A stretch of 64,000 nt of DNA. Origin: JANJWP01 sp964482035. Its GTDB lineage: Bacteria; Patescibacteriota; Gracilibacteria; BD1-5; UBA2023. Position numbers and translations under genes: made by a program. The notes under the pieces were generated by a model. It made no database searches. It was not told where the DNA came from and worked only from the letters and a program-made list of their open reading frames with translations. This document shows, piece after piece, positions 26,540-36,394 of the stretch. The DNA is taken from assembly GCA_964482035.1 (NCBI GenBank), contig CAYZVC010000002.1, positions 1 through 64,000 on the forward strand. The letters run 5' to 3'. Numbering within the stretch: position 1 is the stretch's first letter; each line of letters begins with the position of its first letter.

Positions 26540-29137
26540 ATGTCCGAAAACCTCGAAAACCTCCCCGAAGAAATCCCTTCGGAAGAGACCCAAGTTGCCC
26601 TTCCCGTTTCCACCGCCATCAGCTACGAAGGCGACGCCGACCGTTCGATCGTCGAAGAAATGGAGACCTGTTACCTCGACTACGCGATGTCCGTCATCGT
26701 CTCGCGCGCCCTTCCGGACGTTCGCGACGGTTTCAAGCCGGTCCACCGCCGCATCCTCTACGTCCTCCACGAAAACGGCCTGCGTCCTGGCGCCAAGTAC
26801 CGCAAGTCCGCGACCATCGTCGGTGACGTTCTCGGTAAGTACCACCCGCACGGCGACAGCGCGGTCTACGACTCCATGGTCCGCATGGCGCAGGACTTCT
26901 CGCTCCGCTACCCGCTCGTCGACGGCCAGGGAAACTTCGGCTCGATGGACGGCGACGGCGCCGCTGCTTACCGCTACACGGAAGCCAAGATGACCCGGTA
27001 CTCCGAACTCATGCTCGGGGACATCGAAAAGAACACCGTCGACTTCCGCCCGAACTACGACGCTTCCCGCGAGGAACCGTCCGTCCTTCCGACCCGCTTC
27101 CCGAACCTCCTTTGTAACGGGGTCATGGGTATCGCGGTAGGTATGGCGACCAATATCCCGCCGCACAACCTCAACGAGGTCGTCGACGCGATCCTCTACA
27201 TGCTCAAGCACGAGAATCCGCACGAAATCACCGTGGACGACCTCCTCGAGTTCATCAAGGGGCCGGATTTCCCGACCGGAGGCATCGTGTACGACCGTAA
27301 GGCAATCGCCGCGGCGTACGCTTCCGGACGCGGTTCCGTCATCATGCGCGGACGTGCCGAAATCGACGAGCTCAAAAGCGGCAAACGCGCGATCATCATC
27401 ACGGAAATCCCGTACCAGGTCAACAAGAAGACCCTCATCGAAAAGATCGCCGAACTCGTCACCGAAAAGATCGTCGTCGGCATCAGCGACCTCCGCGACG
27501 AATCCAAGGGCCTCGGGGACATCCGCATCGTCATCGAACTCAAGAAGGACGCCTTCCCGAAGAAGATCCTCAACCAGCTCTACAAGCTCACTCCGCTCCA
27601 GACGAGCTTCGGCTATAACATGATCGCCCTCACCGAGCGCGGCATGCAGCCCAAGCTGTTCAACCTCGTCGAAATCATTTCGGAGTTCATCGCGCACCGC
27701 CGCGAAGTAGTTACCCGCCGTACCCAGTACGAACTCGGCATCGCCGAAGCCCGCGCCCACATCCTCGAAGGGCTCAAGATCGCTCTCGACAACATCGACG
27801 CCGTCATCAAGACCATCAAGGGTTCCGCGACCAAGGACGAAGCCAAGACCAATCTCATGGTGCAGTTCGGGCTTTCCGAAAAGCAGTCCGACGCGATCCT
27901 CGAAATGCAGCTCCAGCGCCTCGCCGGCCTCGAGCGGAAGAAGATCGAAGACGAACTCGCCGAAAAGCTCCTCCTCATCGCCGACCTCCGCGACATCCTC
28001 GCGAAGCCGGCACGCGTAACCGCCATCGTTTCCGACGAACTCGTCGAAATGCGCGACAAGTTCGGCGACGAGCGCCGTACCGAGGTCCAGGCCGGAGGCG
28101 TGGGCGAATGGTCCCCGAAGGATACCATCCCGAACGAGGACGTGGTCATCACCCTCTCCAAGAACTCCTACGTCAAGCGCATCAAATCCTCCGCGTTCCG
28201 CACTCAGCGCCGCGGTGGCAAGGGCGTTACGACCACGGTCAAGGACGAAGACGAGGTAAAGCTCCTCCTCTCCACCAGGAACCATAACGACCTCTTGTTC
28301 TTCACGAACACCGGCCGCGTATTCCGTCTTCCGGCTTACGAAATCCCGGAAGCGCAGCGCACCAACAAGGGCCAGCCGATCGTGAACTTCATCGGTCTCC
28401 TCAAGGATGAGGAAGTCACCGCCATCCTCGACGCGACCAACATGCAGGGCAAACACTACGCCCTCATCTCGAAGAAGGCCATCGTCAAGCGTATCGACGT
28501 CGAAGACACTGCCAACATCCGCTCTTCCGGCCTCATCGTCATGAAGCCGAAGGAAGACGACGAACTCGCGTTCGTCCGCACCACTTCCGGTACGGATAAC
28601 ATGCTCCTCGTATCGAGGCACGGCAAGGCGATCCAGTTCAACGAGGACGACGTCCGCGTCATGGGCCGCGCCGCAGCGGGTGTTCGTGGTATGAAAATCG
28701 CCGAAGACGACGGGCTCATCGAAGCCGACATCGTTTCCGAAAACGCCAAGTACGTCTTCTCCGTTACCGAAACCGGCATGGGCAAGATCACGAGCGTCGA
28801 CGAATACCGCGAACAGGGCCGCGGAGGCTCGGGCGTCAAGGTCGGAGCCGTTACCGGCAAGACCGGCGACATCATCGGCGTCGCGCTCCTCTCCGAGGAA
28901 ATCCGCAAGGAGGGCGAAGTCATGCTCATCTCCCGCGATGGCCAGACCGTCCGCGTACCGCTCTCGGGCGTTCGCGTAACGAGCCGCGTAACCCAGGGCA
29001 TCATCCTCGCCAAGCTCAAGAACAAGAATGACGCGTTCACGGGCATGGCCATCATGAAGGCCGGATCCGACGAGGAAGAAATTCCGGGCGTAGGTGCCGA
29101 AGGCGCCGAAAACGGAACGCTTCCGGTAGACGAATAA
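26540..29137 (+). CDS. gyrA: DNA gyrase subunit A
   Basis: 865 residues. ALPDVRDGFKPVHRRILYVL and GDVLGKYHPHGDSAVYDSMV (quinolone-resistance region) lead to the catalytic tyrosine in AAYRYTEAKMT. The C-terminal domain has the GyrA box TQRRGGKG, which separates gyrase from topoisomerase IV. GyrA cuts and rejoins DNA while GyrB hydrolyses ATP; gyrB is not in the window. Monocistronic with its own promoter and terminator. Confidence 0.98.
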   Translation: MSENLENLPEEIPSEETQVALPVSTAISYEGDADRSIVEEMETCYLDYAMSVIVSRALPDVRDGFKPVHRRILYVLHENGLRPGAKYRKSATIVGDVLGKYHPHGDSAVYDSMVRMAQDFSLRYPLVDGQGNFGSMDGDGAAAYRYTEAKMTRYSELMLGDIEKNTVDFRPNYDASREEPSVLPTRFPNLLCNGVMGIAVGMATNIPPHNLNEVVDAILYMLKHENPHEITVDDLLEFIKGPDFPTGGIVYDRKAIAAAYASGRGSVIMRGRAEIDELKSGKRAIIITEIPYQVNKKTLIEKIAELVTEKIVVGISDLRDESKGLGDIRIVIELKKDAFPKKILNQLYKLTPLQTSFGYNMIALTERGMQPKLFNLVEIISEFIAHRREVVTRRTQYELGIAEARAHILEGLKIALDNIDAVIKTIKGSATKDEAKTNLMVQFGLSEKQSDAILEMQLQRLAGLERKKIEDELAEKLLLIADLRDILAKPARVTAIVSDELVEMRDKFGDERRTEVQAGGVGEWSPKDTIPNEDVVITLSKNSYVKRIKSSAFRTQRRGGKGVTTTVKDEDEVKLLLSTRNHNDLLFFTNTGRVFRLPAYEIPEAQRTNKGQPIVNFIGLLKDEEVTAILDATNMQGKHYALISKKAIVKRIDVEDTANIRSSGLIVMKPKEDDELAFVRTTSGTDNMLLVSRHGKAIQFNEDDVRVMGRAAAGVRGMKIAEDDGLIEADIVSENAKYVFSVTETGMGKITSVDEYREQGRGGSGVKVGAVTGKTGDIIGVALLSEEIRKEGEVMLISRDGQTVRVPLSGVRVTSRVTQGIILAKLKNKNDAFTGMAIMKAGSDEEEIPGVGAEGAENGTLPVDE

Positions 29138-29144
29138 CATTCGA

Positions 29145-29170
29145 AAAAGAGGGCGTACGCCCTCTTTTTT
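29145..29170 (+). terminator. gyrA terminator
   Basis: Stem AAAGAGGGCGT/ACGCCCTCTTT followed by T. Confidence 0.9.
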
Positions 29171-29182
29171 CCGTCTTTTCCC

Positions 29183-29812
29183 ATGTTCAAAGAACTCTTC
29201 AAAAAACGGCGTCCGCTCCATATCCCCGGGGATGCAGAACTTCGGAACCTGACTTCGGTTGATCCGTGACTCGCGGCGCTCTACCTCGAAGAGGCGATGG
29301 GGTTCAAGCATCCCACCTGGCCCCTTCATGCCGCCCATTGGGCGGCGCTCGCGGCGTTTTTCGCCTTTCTTTGGTGAGCTTCGTTCGCATGGACGTTTCC
29401 ATACCAGTACTTGGGCGCGTGCGCCGTTCCGGCGTTTCTTCTTCTCTGTCTCTCGTATTCCCAGGTTCCGTTCAGGTACGGATTGCGCCGTCCGGCCGTA
29501 GTCCTGGCGATTGCCGTAACCTCCCTTTCCGCGTACGTCTGTGCGTTCCTCTTCGCGTACGCCTGGATATCATCCTCGCTCGAGGCGGAGAAGACGGCGT
29601 ATTTGGCAGCGACTGCCAGAACGAAGGCGACGGTGCTCTGGTCTTTTCGAAACGCGGATTTGGACGTCGATTTCCGTGCGTATTCGTATTCCGCTCCCGA
29701 CGGACGCCATTTTGGAGTCTGGATGGAAAGCTACGCGCCGAAGTCGTCAAAAGACGTCTACGTCGAGTATTCCATCTCGAAACCGGGGCTCCATACGAAG
29801 GATTCGCCGTAA
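29183..29812 (+). CDS. membrane protein, unknown function
   Basis: 209 residues with two UGA-glycines (29267-29269, 29375-29377); the ATG at 29183 follows the gyrA terminator directly. Three or four hydrophobic segments (AAHWAALAAFFAFLW; YLGACAVPAFLLLCL; VVLAIAVTSLSAYVCAFLFA) lead to an extracytoplasmic-looking C-terminal domain of ~80 residues. No family recognised. Confidence 0.7.
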
Positions 29813-29824
29813 AAGAAATAAAAG

Positions 29825-29852
29825 AACCCCCCGCTCGAAAGCGGGGGTTTTG
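29825..29852. terminator. bidirectional terminator
   Basis: Stem AACCCCCCGCT/AGCGGGGGTTT with a CGAA loop between two converging genes. Confidence 0.88.
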
Positions 29853-29892
29853 ATTCGACCTTTCGCGACCGTTTCCGGCGTTTCGGGTTCGA

Positions 29893-30864
29893 TTACGCCA
29901 TGGGCGCGTTGTCAGTGGGGCGCAGGATGCCGAACATCGCGGGCTGGGGAATGGGCTTGTAGAGCTTCTTCCAAGCCTTTACGAATTCACGGACCAGATG
30001 CGCGGCCTCGTCGAGGGTGAAATCGGGTTCCACGATGACGATTTTGGGATTGTCGTTGCCGAGGACCGAGATGCGGAAATTGATCCTGGTCGTCTCGTTC
30101 GCGATGGAAACGTGCGCTCCGCTCGCCCCGAAGTCGTGACGGACGCGGAGATCGAAATCGCCGACTTTTCCCGCGAGGAGATGTGCGCCGCCGATCGTCG
30201 ACACCACGGCTTCGCGAAGGCCCCGGAGGTACGCGCCGAACTGGAATTCCGCTTCGAGCCGCAGGACGCGTTCGAGGGCTTCCTTCATCCGAAGCTTGTC
30301 CGACCCTTTCGCGCCGACGCTTCCGTAGCCGTTCGTGAACGCCTCCATCATCCAGAGCTTCTCGGAATTGAGTCGGACGTTTTTGGATACGTCGGCTTCT
30401 TCAAGAAGACGTTCCATTCCCGACCGCGGAGGAAGGTAGACGTCGATGCGGATTTCACATCCGGTCTTCCGCCCGCTGCCTACTGGCAATTGCCGTTCGG
30501 TCGTTTCGAACCAGACGGTTCTCCGGCAGACCACGATGCGGGGACAAGGATTTTCGACGTCGGCGAGGTGGCGGAGGAATTCTCCCGCCAAACGCACGGG
30601 ACGTTCGCGAGTCGCGGTGACCGGAACGAGGACGTGCGAGCCCAGAGGCCGTTCGGTCCGGTAGACGCGTTCTTCGTAGAGGCCTTCTTCGTCAGGACGG
30701 GCGGAATCGTATACCGAATTCGTCGTCGAGGCGATTTCACGGTACAGCGCATTCTTGTCGAGCGGTTCCACGTGGATGACCAGGTCTTCGGGACGAACCC
30801 CCTTGATGAGGGATTTGATTTCCGGAAACCGGGCGGTTTGGGTTTTGACGTTTTGCGGCTTCAT
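29893..30864 (-). CDS. hypothetical soluble protein
   Basis: 323 residues from the ATG at 30864, which lies 4 nt after a perfect AGGAGG (30869-30874); an ATG at 30879 would add five residues but overlaps that site. This gene is one of the few in the window with a Shine-Dalgarno. It has no signal peptide or membrane segment, and is rich in Arg, Glu and Val. I recognise no domain. Confidence 0.7.
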   Translation of the reverse strand: MKPQNVKTQTARFPEIKSLIKGVRPEDLVIHVEPLDKNALYREIASTTNSVYDSARPDEEGLYEERVYRTERPLGSHVLVPVTATRERPVRLAGEFLRHLADVENPCPRIVVCRRTVWFETTERQLPVGSGRKTGCEIRIDVYLPPRSGMERLLEEADVSKNVRLNSEKLWMMEAFTNGYGSVGAKGSDKLRMKEALERVLRLEAEFQFGAYLRGLREAVVSTIGGAHLLAGKVGDFDLRVRHDFGASGAHVSIANETTRINFRISVLGNDNPKIVIVEPDFTLDEAAHLVREFVKAWKKLYKPIPQPAMFGILRPTDNAPMA

Positions 30865-30963
30865 AATGCCTCCTGGCATAGGTTTCGCGCACGGGGCGCT
30901 TTGGTTTTCGCGATACGGCGGCCCTCCTGGGCGCGTCGGTTTTCCCGATGGGAGAACTCGAAA

Positions 30964-30991
30964 GTTATACGAAAAGCTTCATGATTGTCAA
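30964..30991 (-). promoter_or_regulatory. promoter of the 29893-30864 gene
   Basis: On the minus strand TTGACA (30991-30986), 16-bp spacer and TATAAC (30969-30964). It abuts the stop codon of pyrG. Confidence 0.8.
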
Positions 30992-32581
<1,590 letters not shown>

Positions 32582-32611
32582 GGGGTGGGGGGTTAGGTTT
32601 TCGCCGAGGTA

Positions 32612-32640
32612 CGAAAAAAGGGTCGGTGAGACCCTTTCGT
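32612..32640 (-). terminator. terminator of the retron cassette
   Basis: Minus-strand stem AAAGGGTC/GACCCTTT followed by TTTTCG. It isolates the reverse transcriptase gene from pyrG. Confidence 0.8.
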
Positions 32641-32732
32641 TATTTCGCGTTTTCGAGATTTCGGTTCGGCGTTTTCATGTTCGAGAGCGTATCCGAAAAC
32701 CGGTTTTTGCAAAGGGATTTTCGCGGGATTTC

Positions 32733-33770
32733 TTACGCTCCGGGGATCCGGTGCTTCTTCTTTTTCGGGAAGAGCGCGTCGAGCTTGGACGCTTCGACCT
32801 TCTTTTCGAAGGAACTCCGAAGCTTCGCGTAGCCGGTGCGGTCGACGTCCAAGAAGGCGGCGAGGTGTCACTTGAGGGTATCGAGCGGTACGGCGCCCTT
32901 TCCGCAGAGCTCTTTCCACGCGAGCGAGCGGAGCTTCATGTACCGGTCCCGGGAGACGCGGGGCTTCTTGCCGTTCACGACCAATCCCGTGACGGTCTGG
33001 CGCGTATGGGCGCGGTACACGCAGGTCTTCTTCTTTTTCGCCCGGAATCCGAAACGCGGAAGGATTCCGTCCTCGATGACGCGTATCGCGTTGACGATGA
33101 TCGAATCGTTCGAAGAGAACGTGAGGTCGTCGGCATAGCGGGTGTATCTGACCTTCCCGTCGTATTTTCTCAGGAGCTTCACGACCGCGTCGTCCACGGG
33201 CGAGAAGACCGAATTCGCGATGAACGGCGAAGTCGGCGCCCCTTGGGGCAAGCATCCGCGGTAGGTCGTAAGCCGCACGAGTTCGGGGATGGCGGTTTCC
33301 GGGATTCCCATTTCGGAGAAAGCCGTAGCCACCTTGTTTTCGGTAACCGAAGGAAAGAAATTCTCTACGTCGACGTTTACGACCACCTTTTTCCCAGAAT
33401 GGGGCTTGGCGTTGTCCCAAAGGCCCTTTCCGCGACGGAAGCCGGTGACGTGTTCGGAAAAACCGTAGTTCCTTTCGAGCCATGACAAGATTTTCCTCTG
33501 GACGTCCTTGAGTTCGTCCGACGGGGCGTCGATGGTGCGTTCGGTTCCGTCGCGCTTGGGGACGGTGAACGAGTGGTACGACTGCGCTACGGATGAAAAG
33601 GGGGCGATGAGTTCCGCGATGCCGATTTTCGGCTTCTTTTTCCAAGTCGTCCTTTTCAGTCCCCGGGCCTTTTTGAAAATATCCAAGCTTATGAGCGCCA
33701 TGAAACAGAAGAATAACGACGCTACGAGGTTTTCCATAAGGAAATCCTTAAGAGATTGCATGACTTCCAT
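32733..33770 (-). CDS. retron-type reverse transcriptase with N-terminal membrane helix
   Basis: 345 residues with one UGA-glycine (32868-32870, residue 301). Residues 14-31 form a hydrophobic helix, LVASLFFCFMALISL. The polymerase follows: RT0-1 FTVPKRDGTERTIDAP (68-83), the retron-specific NAxxH motif as NAKPH (120-124), NVDVENFFPS (RT3), RGCLPQGAPTSPFIAN (RT4), the active-site YADD (212-215) and the retron VTG motif in QTVTGLVVN (259-266). The UGA restores LDTLKGHLAAFLDV, the usual thumb segment. A foldable msr-msd-like RNA lies 41 bp upstream on the same strand. Retrons make msDNA and act in phage defence. No separate effector gene is adjacent. Confidence 0.92.
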
Positions 33771-33810
33771 CGGGCGTTTTTTAATATAAAGAAAGCGGGA
33801 ATCTTCCGAT

Positions 33811-33936
33811 CCCCGCCCGTTCCTGCTATTCGTTTCCGAAGTTTTACGTCATTCCGTAGGAATTACGGGAAAACTTCGAGGGAACTTCGTTCGTCCGCGG
33901 CGATGGAACATCGCCTAAAAAACCAGGAACGCGGGC
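33811..33936 (-). ncRNA. candidate retron msr-msd RNA
   Basis: Immediately upstream of the reverse transcriptase, same strand. The ends are complementary: CCCG-CGTTCCTG (33935-33924) pairs with CAGGAACG-CGGG (33825-33818 and 33815-33812, with two bulged bases), like retron a1/a2 repeats. Inside lie an msr-type hairpin GGCGATG-TTC-CATCGCC (33915-33899) and a long msd-type hairpin with CGAAGTTTT/AAAACTTCG (33878-33870 and 33845-33837) plus an inner near-perfect stem. A G-containing TTTAGG stretch after a1 could hold the branching G. Boundaries are estimated by eye. Confidence 0.78.
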
Positions 33937-33943
33937 ATTCTAC

Positions 33944-33972
33944 CGAATTTCTCCGTACGTCGCAAATCTTTC
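33944..33972 (-). promoter_or_regulatory. possible retron promoter
   Basis: Minus-strand TTGCGA and TAGAAT separated by 17 bp, with the -10 just before the a1 repeat. Spacing is 1 bp longer than at most promoters in the window. Confidence 0.5.
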
Positions 33973-34029
33973 GCCGCTTGCGTTCCGCGGCACGGAGGTA
34001 TAATCGACCGAGAACTTACCAAAAGCACC

Positions 34030-35160
34030 ATGCACCCCGATTCCGTCGCGCTCCTGCGCAAGCTCACCGTATTCACGCTTTTCGCGCTCGGTCTCTTCCT
34101 CGCGTACCAACTTCTCCATATCGTCGCCATCATCGCGTTCGCGGCCTTTCTTACCGCGCTCTTCACGCCCGCGATCGCGACGTTCGAAAAATGGAAGGTT
34201 CCGGATTTTCTCGCCGTCATCTTCATTTACTTCGGCATTTTCGTCCTCGCGGCGAGCGTCTTCGCGACCACCTTGCCGATTTTCGCCACGCAGATCGTAG
34301 CGCTCTTTTCCACCATCTCGTCCTTCGCCGACCGTCTCGCCGCGGAATACGCCGTCGGGGGAGTGGGGGCTTTGGGGTTGCCCGATTTCCTCGTTCCTCT
34401 GGCTTCGCTCGTCGATCCGTCTTCCATCCTCTCTTCGTTCAAAGACAATGCAGGAGGAATCGCCAAATCGGTGGCGGCATTCCTTTCTTCCGTGGGTTCC
34501 AAAGGATTTTGAGCGTTCGCATCTATCGGATCCGGGGTTGCCGACGTCGTGCTCGTCTTCGTCTTCACGTTCTTCTTCGTGCTCGAACGCCGCAACATCC
34601 GAGACTTCTTCTACCGGGCCGTGGGCGAAAAGGCCTCCGCATATTTCCGCACCAAGGAAGCCCCGGTCGTGAACGTCCTGTCCGCCTGGATCCGCGGCCA
34701 GATGTTCCTGGGGCTTTCCATTTTCGCCCTCACGCTCACTGGCCTCTTCGCGCTCGAATGGGTGTTCGGAATCCGCTTGGAATCGCGCTTCGCCCTCGCC
34801 CTCATCGCCGGAATCACCGAATTCGTCCCGTATCTCGGCCCCGTACTCGCGCTCCTGCCCGCATTGGCCCTCGCGCTCGGAATGAGTCCGGCCGCCGTCA
34901 TCGCGGTCCTCGCGCTCTATCTCGTCATCCAGCAGCTCGAGAACAACGTCCTCGTGCCCTGGCTCATGAGCAAATCGCTCGACCTCTCGCCCTTCTACGT
35001 GCTCGTCATGACCACCGTCTGAGCGACCCTCGGCGGGGTGGTGGGCATCCTCATCGCCCTTCCGGCCGCGGGCATCCTGCGTATCTTTGCCGACGATCTG
35101 TTTCCCAGAAAGGCCGAATCGAAGCCCGCCAAGGTTTGACAAAAGTCCAAGAAGGCCTAA
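34030..35160 (+). CDS. AI-2E family (PerM-like) transporter
   Basis: 376 residues with three UGA-glycines (34510-34512, 35020-35022, 35137-35139), ending in TAA. Seven to eight membrane helices: two pairs at the N terminus, a soluble segment around residues 110-150, then the conserved ITEFVPYLGPVLALLPALAL and LENNVLVPWLMSKSL that define the PerM/AI-2E transporter family. The last UGA lies in the short hydrophilic tail. Transported substrate unknown. Confidence 0.88.
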
Positions 35161-35163
35161 TAT
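35136..35163 (+). promoter_or_regulatory. promoter of the attenuator-controlled transcript
   Basis: TTGACA, 16-bp spacer, TAATAT. The -35 overlaps the last UGA codon of the PerM gene and the -10 overlaps its stop codon. Confidence 0.75.
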
Positions 35164-35187
35164 CCATCCGTATTCTTCCTAAGAATC

Positions 35188-35262
35188 ATGATCCGAACCG
35201 TTTCCAACTCCTTCTCGTTTTACTTTCGCACCAGAGGCGAGGGGAAGGTTCATGTGGTCTAA
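35188..35262 (+). CDS. Phe/Tyr-rich leader peptide
   Basis: A 24-codon ORF, MIRTVSNSFSFYFRTRGEGK plus HVV-type end, with Phe at 9, 11 and 13 and Tyr at 12. It starts 25 bp after the -10 and is followed by a terminator that can be replaced by an alternative helix. This is the architecture of amino-acid attenuation leaders such as pheA or pheM. No Shine-Dalgarno. Only experiment can show that it is translated. Confidence 0.6.
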   Translation: MIRTVSNSFSFYFRTRGEGKVHVV

Positions 35263-35314
35263 AACCGAATAAGAACTTCCAACCGCCTCTCCTTACGGAA
35301 AGGCGGTTTTTATT
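35233..35314 (+). promoter_or_regulatory. attenuator: antiterminator versus terminator
   Basis: The terminator is AACCGCCTCTCC/GGAAAGGCGGTT (35281-35308) with T after it. A competing helix can form inside the leader: AGAGGCG (35233-35239) with CGCCTCT (35284-35290), and GGAAGGTT (35243-35250) with AACTTCC (35274-35280). The two cannot coexist. A ribosome stalled at the Phe/Tyr codons would leave the first helix free. Confidence 0.7.
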
Positions 35315-35332
35315 TCCCGAAAAGACACCGTT

Positions 35333-35638
35333 ATGAACGCTCCTGAAAAAATCGTCCCCACCGCCCCGGCCAAACCGAGGGAAGTCCGCCTCATGGGCCT
35401 CCACTCATCCGTCATCGCCGACCGCGCTTCCGAAAGCGTGCGGTTGCTCGTCGGACTCGTAGCCGGCTTCGGCGCGTGCACTCCGGTGGATACCATCCGC
35501 GACGTTCTCGAGGGGCTCGGTCGCGCCGACGCGCACCTCGTTCTCGAGGAACTCAAAGAGAAGCACGAACGCGTCAGGAAGGACGTCGCCATCATGCATC
35601 CGGAACTTCTCGGAGTGCTCGAAAGGAAGTGTTCGTAG
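35333..35638 (+). CDS. small protein downstream of the attenuator
   Basis: 101 residues, starting MNAPEKIVPTAPAKPREVRL, with a helical centre (SVRLLVGLVAGFG) and a charged C terminus. No family recognised by eye. It begins 19 bp after the attenuator's T run, so it is the presumed target. The response-regulator gene downstream has its own promoter. Confidence 0.65.
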   Translation: MNAPEKIVPTAPAKPREVRLMGLHSSVIADRASESVRLLVGLVAGFGACTPVDTIRDVLEGLGRADAHLVLEELKEKHERVRKDVAIMHPELLGVLERKCS

Positions 35639-35645
35639 CGCCTTT

Positions 35646-35673
35646 TTGGAAAAGCCGGGTTTATGGGTAAAAT
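35646..35673 (+). promoter_or_regulatory. promoter of the two-component system
   Basis: TTGGAA, 16-bp spacer, TAAAAT, 25 bp before the response-regulator start. Confidence 0.6.
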
Positions 35674-35697
35674 CCGGACGAACTTCAGAATACCGTT

Positions 35698-36390
35698 ATG
35701 CAAACCGTCCTTCTCGTCGAAGACGACCTCGCCATCCGTACCCCGCTTTCGATGTATCTCGAAAACGCCGGGTATGAAGTGGTGGGCATCGGAAACGGCC
35801 TCGAAGTCATGCCGTATCTCCGTGCCAACGGGGCCGACCTCGCCATCCTCGACATCAACCTTCCCGGTCGCGACGGGCTTTCTCTCTGCCGCGACGTCCG
35901 TGCGGAATATTCGATTCCGGTCATCATGCTGACCGCGCGGAATTCCGAAGAAGACAAACTCACGGCGTTCGGTGCGGGCGCCGACGACTACGTGCCCAAG
36001 CCGTTTTCCCCCCGCGAGCTCGTCGCCCGCGTGGGTACCGTCCTCAAGCGCGCCGCGCCGCGCCCGCCCATCGTGCCGGCACCTGCCGAGTCCGCTTCGC
36101 TCGCCGACGTCGACGTGGGCGTCCTCCGTCTTGAGGGCGACAATTACCGGGCCTACGTTTCCGACGTCGAGGCCAAGCTCACCAAAACCGAATTCCTCCT
36201 CCTCCACCACCTCGCGCGCAATGCGGGGAAGGTGGTGGAACGCGAAACGCTCATGAAGGAAACCTTCGGGTACGGCAATTACCTCTATGACCGGACGATC
36301 GACACCCACGTCAAGAACCTCCGCCGCAAACTCGGTGACAGCGTCGAAATCGAAACCGTCCGCGGCGTAGGCTACCGAATTTCCCCATAG
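35698..36390 (+). CDS. OmpR-family response regulator
   Basis: 230 residues. Receiver domain with acidic pair in LLVEDD, phosphoacceptor Asp52 in AILDINLPG, Thr79 and Lys101 in YVPKPFSPREL. The C-terminal winged helix ends in TIDTHVKNLRRKLGDSVEIE and VRGVGYRI. It binds DNA when phosphorylated. The sensor kinase gene starts 5 bp after the stop. Confidence 0.95.
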   Translation: MQTVLLVEDDLAIRTPLSMYLENAGYEVVGIGNGLEVMPYLRANGADLAILDINLPGRDGLSLCRDVRAEYSIPVIMLTARNSEEDKLTAFGAGADDYVPKPFSPRELVARVGTVLKRAAPRPPIVPAPAESASLADVDVGVLRLEGDNYRAYVSDVEAKLTKTEFLLLHHLARNAGKVVERETLMKETFGYGNYLYDRTIDTHVKNLRRKLGDSVEIETVRGVGYRISP

Positions 36391-36394
36391 TCCC

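Noticed and set aside
33756..35336. A 526-codon open frame through the retron RNA and the PerM gene.
   Set aside because: It is a shadow of perM in another frame with very high Arg content and no domain.
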